From: Phycisphaerales bacterium
Lineage (GTDB): Bacteria > Planctomycetota > Phycisphaerae > Phycisphaerales > UBA1924
DNA length: 64,000 nt
Direction of reading: 5' to 3'
NCBI GenBank assembly: GCA_020427395.1
Contig: JAGQON010000017.1
Coordinates: 21,509 to 85,508 of the forward strand
Below, piece by piece: positions 16,439-24,876 of the stretch. Position 1 is the first letter of the stretch. Each line of letters opens with the position of its first letter. Under the pieces are notes generated by a model. That model was not told where the DNA came from, did not search any database, and saw only the letters and a program-made list of their open reading frames with translations. The translations under genes and the position numbers were made by a program.

Positions 16439-17476
16439 GTGAGAAAAGCGTTTACGCTCATTGAGGTGCTGGTTGTCGTCGCGATTATCGCGGTGCTTGT
16501 CGGGATTCTGATCCCGACACTGAGCAGTGCACAGAACACCGCCAGACTGGTCAAAAGCCAGGCGAACCTGCGCTCGATGGCACAGATCCAGGAGGTGTAC
16601 ACGAGCGAGTACCGCGGCAGCCTGATGAACCCGTACCAGATCAAAGACTACCGCCAGAATGGGGGGCCAGTCGCCAACGGCTGGGGACGCGTCATGAAGG
16701 TCGGCACCAACATCGGGACCGAGTTCTTCCCGGGCAGCGGCAACTCCTCGGCCTGGTATACCGAGATGTACGCCTTCCACTGGTACTCGGTCATCGGCGG
16801 CTGGCTGAACACGGGCGATTACGCCTCGGAGGTGCAGTTCGCACCCGCCGATCGGGTGATGATCCAGCGCAACCAACGACTCCAGGAAGACCCGCCCTTC
16901 CCCGGCTGGACCCTGGACACGGGTTTCTGGGACGGCTCCTATGTGCTCTCGCCCACGATCTGGTTCTCACCGGAGCGCTATGCCAACGACCGACGCCCCA
17001 ACGCACCGCGGACAAATCCGACCACCGCGATGGCCAAGCGGAACTACATGGCGCAGGTCGCATATCCCTCCCAGAAGGCCATGATCTGGGAGCGGTTCGA
17101 CTGGACCAAGAAGCGTCGCACCGCCTCTTACCGCAGCCCCGATATCGGGGGCGGTGAGCCGTTCATCTTCGGTGAGGAGCCGCTCCCCCCGCAGTGGAAT
17201 AACTACGACGCCGAGCCCTCGGTCGCTACGGCCGACGGCAGCGTATCGCGGGTCAAGATTCAGAACATCTTCAGCAACATGTATGACGAAAACGAGCGGG
17301 TTGCCCGCTCGTTCAAGCCCACAGACGACTGGGATTGCCGCTACTCGGCGCTGGAGGACTATGTGATGCACGAGGACGGATTCGAGATCGGTGATCAGCG
17401 ATCGGGAATGGGCAAGTATCCGGCCTTCTTCTGGGCGACGCGCGATGGTATTCGCGGGCGTGATTTCACCCGCTGA
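16439..17476 (+). CDS. Prepilin-type N-terminal cleavage/methylation protein
   Basis: 345 residues from a GTG at 16439 with AAGGAA six bases upstream; this start places the type IV prepilin leader VRKAFTLIEVLVVVAII at the N-terminus, as expected. Cleavage would fall before F5, with Ala in place of the usual Gly at -1, and the conserved mature Glu5 is present. After the hydrophobic helix comes a long soluble domain with many aromatic residues. Such type II-secretion-like pseudopilins are abundant in planctomycetes; the specific role is unknown. Confidence 0.85.
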   Translation: MRKAFTLIEVLVVVAIIAVLVGILIPTLSSAQNTARLVKSQANLRSMAQIQEVYTSEYRGSLMNPYQIKDYRQNGGPVANGWGRVMKVGTNIGTEFFPGSGNSSAWYTEMYAFHWYSVIGGWLNTGDYASEVQFAPADRVMIQRNQRLQEDPPFPGWTLDTGFWDGSYVLSPTIWFSPERYANDRRPNAPRTNPTTAMAKRNYMAQVAYPSQKAMIWERFDWTKKRRTASYRSPDIGGGEPFIFGEEPLPPQWNNYDAEPSVATADGSVSRVKIQNIFSNMYDENERVARSFKPTDDWDCRYSALEDYVMHEDGFEIGDQRSGMGKYPAFFWATRDGIRGRDFTR

Positions 17477-17497
17477 CTCGCTCAGTCCTGCGTTGAA

Positions 17498-17839
17498 TCA
17501 GATCTGCCCATCGAGCAGCGCGGCTGCCATGGCCTCGGCGTCCAGGTCGTCCGATGCACCCGATTGGGTGCTTGGGCCCAATGCCTCGATGCGTTGTTTC
17601 GGATCGCCGATGTAGTTGATCTGCACGCCGAAGTTTTCGCCGACCTTGACGGCGGTGCCGGTCCCGACGGGCTTGTTATTGATGCGGACCTCGAGTTCCT
17701 CATCGGCTTCCTTGGCCAGCTCAACGATCGAGCCGGGGATCCAGTTGAGGATGTCGCGCAGCTTGACCGGGCGCTGCCCCAGCACGACGACGAATGGGAC
17801 CTCGATTTTATTGATGCGGCGCAAATCGGTGCTGCTCAT
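17498..17839 (-). CDS. fliN: Flagellar motor switch protein FliN (SpoA domain)
   Basis: 113 residues from the ATG at 17839 with GGAG six bases upstream; an upstream in-frame extension is not favoured. The SpoA domain is clear: IEVPFVVVLGQRPVKLRDILNWIPGSIVELAKEADEELEVRINNKPVGTG split over residues about 9-60, then VKVGENFGVQINYIG. FliN sits in the C-ring and, with FliM, sets rotation direction. It is isolated from other flagellar genes in this window, downstream of fabF and its terminator. Confidence 0.9.
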   Translation of the reverse strand: MSSTDLRRINKIEVPFVVVLGQRPVKLRDILNWIPGSIVELAKEADEELEVRINNKPVGTGTAVKVGENFGVQINYIGDPKQRIEALGPSTQSGASDDLDAEAMAAALLDGQI

Positions 17840-17889
17840 ACCGGCTCCATCGGCAACTTCTGCGCCCCGCGTGAGGCGCAGAAACAAAC

Positions 17890-17914
17890 GCGTGACTCGT
17901 TGAAGGAGTCACGC
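17890..17914 (-). terminator. Probable intrinsic terminator after fabF
   Basis: Nine-base stem GCGTGACTC/GAGTCACGC with a seven-base loop. On the minus strand it lies 34 bases after the fabF stop and is followed by a T-rich GTTTGTTTC. A second short hairpin (CTGCGCC/GGCGCAG, 17860-17881) follows it before fliN. Confidence 0.65.
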
Positions 17915-17947
17915 AATGGGTGTGCCAAGATGTCCGGTGATTCTGGT

Positions 17948-19222
17948 TCAGGCGTCGTACTTCGAGCAGATCAGGGTCACATTGTGCCCGCCGAACCCGA
18001 AGGTGTTGTTCATCACATGCCTGACGCTCATCTCTCGTGGCTGATTCGCGACGATATCGATCTTCTCGAATCCATCGTCGAGGTTCTCGATATTGATGGT
18101 GGGGGGGACCAGCGACTCGTTGATCGCCCCGATACAGGCGATGAGTTCAACGGCACCCGAGGCGCCCAGGCAGTGCCCATGCATCGACTTGGTCGAGTTC
18201 ATCACCAGCCCGTTGCCGGGCTTGGAACGCTCGCCGAAGACCTTCTGGACGGCGTAGACCTCGGCTTTGTCGCCCAGTGGGGTCGATGTGCCGTGGGCGT
18301 TGATGTAGTTGATATCGTCTGTGGTCAGCCCGGCGTCCTGCAGGGCCCACTTCATGGAGTTGCACGCGCCGCGTCCCTCTTCGTTGGGAGCGGTGATGTG
18401 GCTGGCGTCGCAGGAGTTGCCCGTGCCGGTGAGCTCCGCGTAGATGGTGGCGCCGCGGGCCTTGGCGTGCTCCTCGGACTCGAGGACATACATCGCTGCC
18501 CCCTCGGCGAGCACGAAGCCGTCGCGGTCCTTGTCGAACGGGCGTGAGGCCTTGGTGGGTTCATCGTTGCGGGTCGAGAGGGCCTTCATGGTCATGAAGG
18601 CACCGATGCACAGCGGGGTGACCGCTGCTTCTGAGCCGCCGGCGATCATCACATCGGCCTTGCCCGAGCGGATGTAGCTCATCGCGTCGCCGATGGCGTG
18701 CCCCGAGGAGGCGCACGCGGTGGCGTGGGCGCTGGCGGGTCCCTGCATGTTGAACTGGATGGCGATATTGCCCGTGATGGCGTTGACCATGAGCTTGGGC
18801 ACGGTGAAGGGGTTGATGCGTGAGGGCCCCTTCTCCTTCAGGGTCATCACCGATTGCTCAATGGCGTAGATGCCGCCGATGCCCGAGCCCACCACGACAC
18901 CGTGGCGGGTGGGGTCGCCCTTGGTGTGGTCCCATCCGGAATGCTTGACGGCCTCGATGGCGGCCGCCAGCCCGAGCTGGGCCGAGCGGTCGAGGCGTCG
19001 GGCTTCCTTTTTGTCGATCACGCTGGCGGGGTCCCAGTCTCGGACCTGCCCTGCGATCTCGACACTCCAGTCGTCGTAAGCATCGAAGTCGGGGTGATCG
19101 ATCTTGGCGATGCCCGAACGCCCTGAGCGCATGGCGTCCCAGGTGCTCTGAGCGTTGTGGCCCAGATCGGTCAGTGCGCCGTACCCGGTGATGACAACTC
19201 GACGATTGGGGGTGTTGGACAT
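17948..19222 (-). CDS. fabF: 3-oxoacyl-[acyl-carrier-protein] synthase II
   Basis: 424 residues from the ATG at 19222; a TTG 13 codons upstream is less likely. It elongates acyl-ACP with malonyl-ACP. The nucleophile is Cys170 in TACASSGHAIG; the two catalytic His residues are in INAHGTSTPLGD and STKSMHGHCLGASG; GFGGHNV is near the end. It follows acpP with a 100-base gap that contains a strong hairpin. The pair is separated from the rest of the fab genes by about 7 kb. Confidence 0.95.
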   Translation of the reverse strand: MSNTPNRRVVITGYGALTDLGHNAQSTWDAMRSGRSGIAKIDHPDFDAYDDWSVEIAGQVRDWDPASVIDKKEARRLDRSAQLGLAAAIEAVKHSGWDHTKGDPTRHGVVVGSGIGGIYAIEQSVMTLKEKGPSRINPFTVPKLMVNAITGNIAIQFNMQGPASAHATACASSGHAIGDAMSYIRSGKADVMIAGGSEAAVTPLCIGAFMTMKALSTRNDEPTKASRPFDKDRDGFVLAEGAAMYVLESEEHAKARGATIYAELTGTGNSCDASHITAPNEEGRGACNSMKWALQDAGLTTDDINYINAHGTSTPLGDKAEVYAVQKVFGERSKPGNGLVMNSTKSMHGHCLGASGAVELIACIGAINESLVPPTINIENLDDGFEKIDIVANQPREMSVRHVMNNTFGFGGHNVTLICSKYDA

Positions 19223-19271
19223 GGGGTCGTTGCTCTCGGTCTTGAAATCAGGCACGCTCAAGTATCACAGC

Positions 19272-19296
19272 ACCCCACCAGCATCGCTGATGGGGT
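19272..19296 (-). promoter_or_regulatory. Stable hairpin between acpP and fabF
   Basis: An 11-base-pair stem with a three-base loop. As minus-strand RNA it pairs fully, with one G-U; the plus-strand version has a C-A mismatch, which fits a role in the acpP-fabF transcript. There is no T-run, so it is more likely a processing, stability or attenuation element than a full terminator. Confidence 0.5.
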
Positions 19297-19322
19297 CGCG
19301 TGTGTTCCTTGCTGCGGGTCGA

Positions 19323-19571
19323 TCAATCGACGCCGTTGGCTTGCTTGATGAAATCGACGGCCTGACCGACGGTCTGGATTTTTTCCGCCTGATCGTCGGG
19401 GATCGAGGTCTCGAACTCGTCCTCGAACTCCATGACGAGCTCGACGGTGTCGAGCGAGTCAGCGTTGAGGTCTTCGACAAAGCTGGTGTCGCGTGTGATC
19501 TTGGACTTATCGGCGCCCATCTGCTCGGCCACGATCTCGATCACCTTTGCTTCAATTTCCTGTTCGGTCAC
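19323..19571 (-). CDS. acpP: Acyl carrier protein
   Basis: 82 residues from a GTG at 19571, with GGAG eight bases upstream; the frame continues 12 codons 5' but those are not ACP-like. It is acidic and helical, with the phosphopantetheine attachment Ser39 in [11 protein letters not shown]. It carries growing acyl chains in FASII and feeds plsX. It lies upstream of fabF in the usual order. Confidence 0.95.
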   Translation of the reverse strand: MTEQEIEAKVIEIVAEQMGADKSKITRDTSFVEDLNADSLDTVELVMEFEDEFETSIPDDQAEKIQTVGQAVDFIKQANGVD

Positions 19572-19914
19572 AGTGTCGTCTCCGGTATAGCGGAACCGTC
19601 GCTCCACGACTGGTCACAAGACGCATCGCGGGCGGGTCCCATATCAGGCCTCGATTCTACCCGCCTCGGTGGGGTTTGCCAAATCCGCCTCAGGACTCAT
19701 GCGGAGGCATTTTCGGGCTTTGGAGCCCATGCTCACCGGGTTATCGACCGGACTAACCGGCATGTCCGCCCCATCGCACGGTGAGACCGCCTCAGAGTCA
19801 GCGATCACGCACCCAAGGGTCCAGAACCTCTTCAAGGTCGACGATGTTTCCCCGGCACCCATTCGGGACGGGATTGTGGAATCTCGCATGAGCGGGTACT
19901 TGGAGGAAGAGGCC

Positions 19915-20718
19915 ATGGGGTCCATGCCTATCGAGCCTGAAGCGTTTGCCGAGCAGGTCGCCAAGCTCATCCAGCGGATGCAGCCCGGGTACAAGATCGA
20001 TCGGGTCAACGCGCAGGAGCTGCTGGTCAACGGGCGTCGTCTCGACCTCGATAACCTGTTCCGCATGGTCGCGCACGAGCCGGACCGGGGCACGGACATC
20101 GTCGAGCATTTCCTTGATCAGCTCTTTGCTGGCGAGCTGATGGAAGTGTCCGATGAGTCGTTCGCACAGGTCAAGGCCCGGATTATGCCCCGCATCCAGC
20201 CGGTCACGATCTTTGAGCACCTCAGCGAGGAGCTCGTGGCCCATGTCCCTTTCGTGAATGACACGGTGATCGTCTTCGTGCTCGATATGCCCCACATGAC
20301 CGTCAGCATCACGACCGAGCAGGTTGTCCGCTGGGGGATCACCGTGGACGAGCTGGAGGAGATCGCCCGAGAGAACCTCGACCTGTACGCCCCAGAGCTG
20401 GAGATGCAGGTCATCGAGTCGGCCGAGGGTGGTCGTGCGGTGATCGTCGCCGAGCAGGACGGGTACGACGCGGCTCGGTTGCTCATGAGTGACCTGCACC
20501 GTAAGCTCGCCGCGCAGCTCGGGCAGGACTTCTTCGTCGCGACTCCGGCGCGGGATATGTTTATCGCGCTCAGCTGTGAGCCTGGTGAGTTCGTTGATCG
20601 CCTCCGCAAGCGGGTGAGCGAGGACTTCTCGCGTCTGCCCTACCCGATCACGCAGGACCTATTCCTGGTGACGCTCGACGGCGTGGCGGGAACGACCTGG
20701 ATGCGCGAGGCCGCATAA
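19915..20718 (+). CDS. DUF1444 (YtpQ-like) family protein
   Basis: 267 residues from the ATG at 19915, which has GGAGG eight bases upstream; the frame runs further 5' but that part is low-complexity and lacks a ribosome site. The body matches DUF1444: LIQRMQPGYKIDRVN, FLDQLF, then a long central domain with HVPFVNDTVIVFVLDMP and VIVAEQDGYDAARLLM. The length fits YtpQ. Its role is unknown; no membrane span or signal peptide. A GAGCGA/TCGCTC hairpin with T-rich flank at 20756-20770 may terminate it. Confidence 0.75.
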   Translation: MGSMPIEPEAFAEQVAKLIQRMQPGYKIDRVNAQELLVNGRRLDLDNLFRMVAHEPDRGTDIVEHFLDQLFAGELMEVSDESFAQVKARIMPRIQPVTIFEHLSEELVAHVPFVNDTVIVFVLDMPHMTVSITTEQVVRWGITVDELEEIARENLDLYAPELEMQVIESAEGGRAVIVAEQDGYDAARLLMSDLHRKLAAQLGQDFFVATPARDMFIALSCEPGEFVDRLRKRVSEDFSRLPYPITQDLFLVTLDGVAGTTWMREAA

Positions 20719-20761
20719 GGCACGAACTGAAACACAGAACTTTCCCACGGGCGATGAGCGA

Positions 20762-21166
20762 TCATCGCTCGTTCTTTCTTCGCACAAAGCGCAGTGCTGA
20801 CCACACCTCGTCGATGGCGCAGACTTTGTTGTCAACAAGTCCCTGATCTAGCCCATAAGACCGCACAAGCAGGTCATGCAAGTCCGTTGGGACGCCAGAG
20901 GCTTTCTTAGGCCATGCCACCCAGAGTCCGCCGGCGGTGCTGAGGCGTTGGACACACTTGGCAAATCGGGCGGTCATATCTCGCGCATTGCTACAGAAAA
21001 GCACAATGACTTCGGCCTCTTGTTGCGAGCGAAGATCGCGGGCGATGGTGACGCCCTCCGGTAGGTCAGTCAGCGTGAACGCGTCCGGGGCATTGAGCAG
21101 CAGGACTCGTGACGCGGGTTTGATGCCCAGCTTCTTTGGGAGCGGTGTGCCCGAGTAGCCCGCCAT
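20762..21166 (-). CDS. DUF3052 family protein
   Basis: 134 residues. The beginning MAGYSGTPLPKKLGIKPASRVLLLNAP and GGLWVAWPKKASGVPTDL match DUF3052, a small widely distributed family of unknown role. Its start overlaps the stop of the FkbM methyltransferase by one base (TGATG), so translation is probably coupled. Confidence 0.78.
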   Translation of the reverse strand: MAGYSGTPLPKKLGIKPASRVLLLNAPDAFTLTDLPEGVTIARDLRSQQEAEVIVLFCSNARDMTARFAKCVQRLSTAGGLWVAWPKKASGVPTDLHDLLVRSYGLDQGLVDNKVCAIDEVWSALRFVRRKNER

Positions 21167-21885
21167 CAGTCACGGTCTCTGAAGGGGACGCACACATAGT
21201 TGAGGTAGGGCTTGTCGATCGTGGCTCGCTTGGATTCGAGCTCCTCGATCGGGTGTTTGCCACCATCGTGCAGGTAGTAGGCGCTGTAGCCGATGGATTG
21301 GAGCTGTTCGAACAGGTCCGATTCACGCACCTGCTTGTCGTGCAGCTCGAAGAGCAGCGTGGGCATGTCGCGTCGCAGGGTCTGCATGCCGCCAGCGAAG
21401 ACCGCCGGCTCGTGCCCCTCCACATCGCACTTGATGAATGACACCGGACGATCGGCGTGCTCGTTGATGTAGGCGTCGAGCGTCGTGATCGGGATGGTGA
21501 AGGCATCGTCCGCGTCTGGAAGCTCACGCTCGATCGACGCACCGCCGAAGTGGTTGGCGTGTCGTCGCAGGGTTGCTTCGCCCGGCTGGTCGGAGAGGCC
21601 TGTCTCAGCGATTTCCAGCTGCGGGAACTTGAAGGAGTGACGCATCTTCTTGAGTGCCTCGATCATCTCTGGCTGGGGCTCGAACGCGATGACGCGACCA
21701 TCACGACCCACGGCCTTGGACATCCAATAGCTGTAGATGCCCGCGTTGGCGCCGATATCGAGCACCAGCTTCTGGCGGAGATCGAGCGAGAGCATGAACC
21801 GCACCTCGTCACGCTCGGTGCGGTTCCGGTAGCGCCAGGCGCGATGCAGCATGTGCACAGATTCGACGAGTCCGAGGCCGCTCAT
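21166..21885 (-). CDS. FkbM family methyltransferase
   Basis: 239 residues. The SAM-binding motif LVLDIGANAGIYSYWMSKAVG lies near residue 37, followed by VIAFEPQPEMIEAL, and KCDVEGHEPAVFAGG later; all are hallmarks of the FkbM branch, which O-methylates sugars, lipids or natural products. The substrate is unknown. A TATCAT box eight bases before the ATG suggests a leaderless start. Confidence 0.87.
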   Translation of the reverse strand: MSGLGLVESVHMLHRAWRYRNRTERDEVRFMLSLDLRQKLVLDIGANAGIYSYWMSKAVGRDGRVIAFEPQPEMIEALKKMRHSFKFPQLEIAETGLSDQPGEATLRRHANHFGGASIERELPDADDAFTIPITTLDAYINEHADRPVSFIKCDVEGHEPAVFAGGMQTLRRDMPTLLFELHDKQVRESDLFEQLQSIGYSAYYLHDGGKHPIEELESKRATIDKPYLNYVCVPFRDRD

Positions 21886-21893
21886 AGGTGAGG

Positions 21894-21899
21894 ATGATA
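21894..21899 (-). promoter_or_regulatory. -10-like box before the FkbM gene
   Basis: TATCAT on the minus strand, eight bases before the ATG at 21885; no Shine-Dalgarno site lies between. Confidence 0.4.
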
Positions 21900-21935
21900 G
21901 TGGGGCGGGCCTGATCGCGTGCCGATCGTCCGTGC

Positions 21936-21941
21936 TATTGT
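21936..21941 (+). promoter_or_regulatory. -10-like box before trpG/pabA
   Basis: TATTGT followed by six bases (TTCGCG) and then the ATG at 21948. The spacing fits a leaderless transcript. No -35 match was seen. Confidence 0.45.
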
Positions 21942-21947
21942 TTCGCG

Positions 21948-22661
21948 ATGATTCTGCTGATCGACAACTACGACTCCTTTACCTGGAATCTCGTGCAGCG
22001 TCTGGGCGAGCTGGACCGCACGCTCGAGCCGGGTCGCGATCTCGTGGTTGTCCGTCATGATGAGATCACCCCTGTGCAGGCTGAGCAACTCAATGGGGGG
22101 GCGGGTCCCTCTCATGTGATTATCTCACCCGGCCCTTGCACGCCCAAGGAGGCCGGTGTGTCTGGCGATATCATCGCGCATTTCGCCGGGCGGGTGCCCG
22201 TGCTCGGTGTGTGCCTCGGGCACCAGTGCATGGCGGACATTAACGGGATGGTCGTCGAACGCCACCCGATTCTGATGCACGGCAAGACCTCCTCGATCGT
22301 GCACGACGGGGTTGGTGTCTTTGAGGGCGTCAGCACGCCGACCTCGGTCGCCCGCTATCACTCGCTGGTGGTGCGTCGTGAGACGATCCCGGCGCTACAG
22401 CCGGGTGAGGACGGCTGGGCCGTGAGCGCCTCGTGTTTCGATGAGATTGAGGGCGAGCGGGTCGAGGTCGTGATGGGGATGCGACGCGTCTGGGCGGATG
22501 CTGGGAAACAACCGCTTGAAGGGGTGCAGTTCCACCCGGAGAGCTTCATGACGCCCGAGGGCGTGATCATGCTCTGGAACTTCCTGCGTATGGGCCCGGG
22601 CGGGCGTGAGACGCCGCGCCCACAGGCGAGCGATGAGATCGCGGCGCTGCGCCCGGCTTGA
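21948..22661 (+). CDS. Anthranilate/aminodeoxychorismate synthase glutamine amidotransferase
   Basis: 237 residues. It hydrolyses glutamine to supply ammonia for anthranilate or 4-amino-4-deoxychorismate synthesis. The start ILLIDNYDSFTWNLVQ, nucleophile Cys89 in GVCLGHQ and VQFHPESFMTPEG with the catalytic His and Glu are all present. TrpG and PabA cannot be separated by sequence alone, and no synthase partner (TrpE/PabB) is adjacent; one subunit may serve both pathways. It is about 30 residues longer than typical, with a C-terminal extension. Confidence 0.9.
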   Translation: MILLIDNYDSFTWNLVQRLGELDRTLEPGRDLVVVRHDEITPVQAEQLNGGAGPSHVIISPGPCTPKEAGVSGDIIAHFAGRVPVLGVCLGHQCMADINGMVVERHPILMHGKTSSIVHDGVGVFEGVSTPTSVARYHSLVVRRETIPALQPGEDGWAVSASCFDEIEGERVEVVMGMRRVWADAGKQPLEGVQFHPESFMTPEGVIMLWNFLRMGPGGRETPRPQASDEIAALRPA

Positions 22662-22670
22662 GCCGGCTTG

Positions 22671-22699
22671 CTGACACGGCGCGGCGGATCGGATATTGT
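22671..22699 (+). promoter_or_regulatory. Promoter with -35 and -10 for the 152-residue hypothetical gene
   Basis: CTGACA at 22671-22676 and TATTGT at 22694-22699, 17 bases apart. The -10 ends six bases before the ATG at 22706, so the transcript would be leaderless. Confidence 0.5.
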
Positions 22700-22705
22700 T
22701 GTCGC

Positions 22706-23164
22706 ATGCTTCACCCAGCCCCAACGACCAAGATCGACCCCACCCTCTCCCGCGGCACTGTGCTCGAGGTGCGTGACGCCGACGATCGTCATCCGGCGCG
22801 TGTCGTGCTCGGGTTCCCCAACAGCGATTACAAAATCGAGCTGGTGATCAAGGGGGAAGCTGCCCCCCTTAAACAAGTGGTCGGCGAGATGGTGCTTGGA
22901 CGAATCTACGCAGAGGCGCGTCGGATCGACACGCCGCACGCGGGTGGTCGGCGCTTTGAGCCGTGCATCGGCACGCCAACGCGGATCCTCGGCAGCGTGA
23001 TCGGCGCGGATCCGATCGCGAATGTGCTCGTGGTGAATGCTGGCCAACCGATCGCGTTGCATGTGACCGCTCCTGGCCAGCGCGCGATCATACTGGCCAC
23101 CGCGGACTTCATTGTGTGCGATGTGAAGCCCGGCGCATGGTTTGTGTTCGACCGGATTGCGTAA
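22706..23164 (+). CDS. Hypothetical protein, beta-rich
   Basis: 152 residues from the ATG at 22706; the upstream in-frame ATG overlaps the previous stop and is not favoured. The sequence has no signal peptide or membrane span and appears beta-rich (RGTVLEVRDADDRHPARVV and RILGSVIGADPIANVLVV). I do not recognise a family. It has its own likely promoter and is followed by a terminator-like hairpin, so it is probably a single-gene unit. Confidence 0.65.
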   Translation: MLHPAPTTKIDPTLSRGTVLEVRDADDRHPARVVLGFPNSDYKIELVIKGEAAPLKQVVGEMVLGRIYAEARRIDTPHAGGRRFEPCIGTPTRILGSVIGADPIANVLVVNAGQPIALHVTAPGQRAIILATADFIVCDVKPGAWFVFDRIA

Positions 23165-23230
23165 ATCAACCCACTTCAACACGATTGCATCGCGTGAATC
23201 ATCCTTTTAGGTTGAACTGACCGATGTTCA

Positions 23231-23258
23231 AAAAGAACCTGTTTTTACAGGGGTTTTT
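23231..23258 (+). terminator. Probable intrinsic terminator
   Basis: Five-base stem CCTGT/ACAGG with a four-T loop at 23238-23251, then GGTTTTTGTT. It lies about 70 bases after the hypothetical gene stop at 23164. Confidence 0.5.
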
Positions 23259-23324
23259 GTTGATTTACCTTTGCCATGCGGCATCATGTCTCTTTCAAAA
23301 ACGAGGGGCAAAGGAGATAGTGCT

Positions 23325-23852
23325 ATGGACCAGGTTTGGTTGTGGGGGCGCGTCTCATGTTGCGCGATCGCGTCGATCGCGCTCTCGTCTACGAGTCACG
23401 CGATGTCGTTCTCAAGCGACACAGGCGGTGACGATAACAGCACGTCAGATGTCGACAGCGGTGACCCGGAGGTTCGTCAGGAATCGTGGGTGTATGTGTC
23501 GATCCCTCGATACGGCTTTGCGCCCTTGCAGGATGTGCTCGAGTATGGCACGCCCGCGAACATCGCGATGCTCGATGTCGGCGAGCCGATCGAGAACTAC
23601 GAGCCGGTGTCGGTACACGGCCCAACGGCGAACATCAACAACGCGGCGCTCGTGTTCCTGATGTTGCCCGAGCGTTGCCTCGGTGATTTCAACAACGATG
23701 GTGCCGTCGATCTATACGACGCGACGCTCTTCACGATCGCCTTTATCAATCAAGATCCGTCCGCGGACCTCACGCGTGACGGGCGGATCGATATCCGCGA
23801 CCAGATCCTGTTTGTGACGCTAGCGACGCTGCCGTGCTACAGCGCCTGGTAG
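23325..23852 (+). CDS. Secreted protein with C-terminal dockerin-like calcium-binding repeats
   Basis: 175 residues from the ATG at 23325, preceded by AAAGGAG. A signal peptide covers about residues 1-27 (CCAIASIALSSTSHAM). The middle is acidic and Ser/Asp-rich. Near the C-terminus two calcium loops, DFNNDGAVDLYD and DLTRDGRIDIRD, are spaced as in dockerin type I (paired F-hands). In clostridia such domains dock enzymes to cohesins; in planctomycetes they are common in exported proteins with no known cohesin partner. It ends 19 bases from the convergent oppB stop. Confidence 0.75.
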   Translation: MDQVWLWGRVSCCAIASIALSSTSHAMSFSSDTGGDDNSTSDVDSGDPEVRQESWVYVSIPRYGFAPLQDVLEYGTPANIAMLDVGEPIENYEPVSVHGPTANINNAALVFLMLPERCLGDFNNDGAVDLYDATLFTIAFINQDPSADLTRDGRIDIRDQILFVTLATLPCYSAW

Positions 23853-23871
23853 CGTGGAAGCCGGGTTCGGT

Positions 23872-24876
23872 TCAGGTGATCCGCGGATCGATCCATCGGT
23901 AGAGGATGTCCACGATCAGGTTGAAGACGATCAGCATGGTCGAGAAGACCAGCACGACGCCGATGATCAGGAAGAGGTCTTTATTCTGGACGGCGCTGAC
24001 GAAGAACTCGCCCATGCCGGGGATGCTGAAGACGCGTTCGATGACGAACGAGCCGGTCATCGCGAAGGCGGTTGCCGGTCCGAGGTAGCTGAGGACGGGC
24101 AGGAATGCGTTCTTGAGGGCGTGCTTGATCAGCACGACGCGCTCGGGGGCGCCCTTGGCGCGTGCGGTGCGGATGTAGTCGGCCCCGAGTGATTCGATCA
24201 TACCCATGCGAGTCAGGCGCGCGATGTACGCGGCGAAGGGCAGCGAGAGCGCGAATGCGGGCAGGGCGATGCTTCGCAGCGTGCCCCACTGGGCAACGGG
24301 GAAGACCCCGAGCCAGATGGAGAACACGAGCAGCAGCAGCGTGCCTGTGACGAAGCTGGGCAGCGAGATGCCGACCATCGCGACGCCGAGTGTCGAGAAG
24401 TCGGCGATCGAGTTCGGCTTGACCGCGCCGACGATGCCCGAGACCGTGCCGATGAGCAGCGCGATCAGGATCGCCGAAGCGCCGAGCGTCACCGAGACCG
24501 GGAGCGAGTCGCGAATGATTTCATTCACCGTCTTGTCGTCGTACTTGAGCGATGGCCCGAAGTCGAAGACAGGGCGTTGGGGCGGTGGGAGCCCCTCATT
24601 GATGGCCGCCTGGCGTTCGCGGTCGATCTCGCCGCTCAGGCGGTCGCGCAGGTACTCGAAGCCCGTGGCACTATCCAGATACGAGATGTAGAACCTCGGG
24701 AATGAGTCGAGGTTGTACTGCTTGTTCATCTGCTCGATGACCTCGGGCTTAGGTCGTTTTTCTGGGTTTTCCAGGGGGTTTCCGGGCACCTTCCACGCCA
24801 GGAACAGCGTGATGGTGTATACGACGAGCAGGATGAGGGGCAGGGCAAGCAGCCGGCGGACGATGGTCGTCATCAT
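23872..24876 (-). CDS. Peptide/oligosaccharide ABC transporter permease, OppB/DppB type
   Basis: 334 residues with an N-terminal membrane helix (RRLLALPLILLVVYTITLFL), a periplasmic loop and about five further helices. The EAA-type cytoplasmic loop is in YIRTARAKGAPERVVLIKHALKNAFLPVLSYLG, the contact site for the ATPase. The C-terminal YRWIDPRI is typical of the OppB family. It overlaps the binding-protein gene by four bases. No OppC permease or OppD/F ATPases follow; the next gene is convergent. Confidence 0.9.
   Translation of the reverse strand: MMTTIVRRLLALPLILLVVYTITLFLAWKVPGNPLENPEKRPKPEVIEQMNKQYNLDSFPRFYISYLDSATGFEYLRDRLSGEIDRERQAAINEGLPPPQRPVFDFGPSLKYDDKTVNEIIRDSLPVSVTLGASAILIALLIGTVSGIVGAVKPNSIADFSTLGVAMVGISLPSFVTGTLLLLVFSIWLGVFPVAQWGTLRSIALPAFALSLPFAAYIARLTRMGMIESLGADYIRTARAKGAPERVVLIKHALKNAFLPVLSYLGPATAFAMTGSFVIERVFSIPGMGEFFVSAVQNKDLFLIIGVVLVFSTMLIVFNLIVDILYRWIDPRIT

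Noticed and set aside
18854..19126. Plus-strand open frame inside fabF and others like it near 19155-19784
   Set aside because: They are antisense to fabF and acpP and have no ribosome site or family match.
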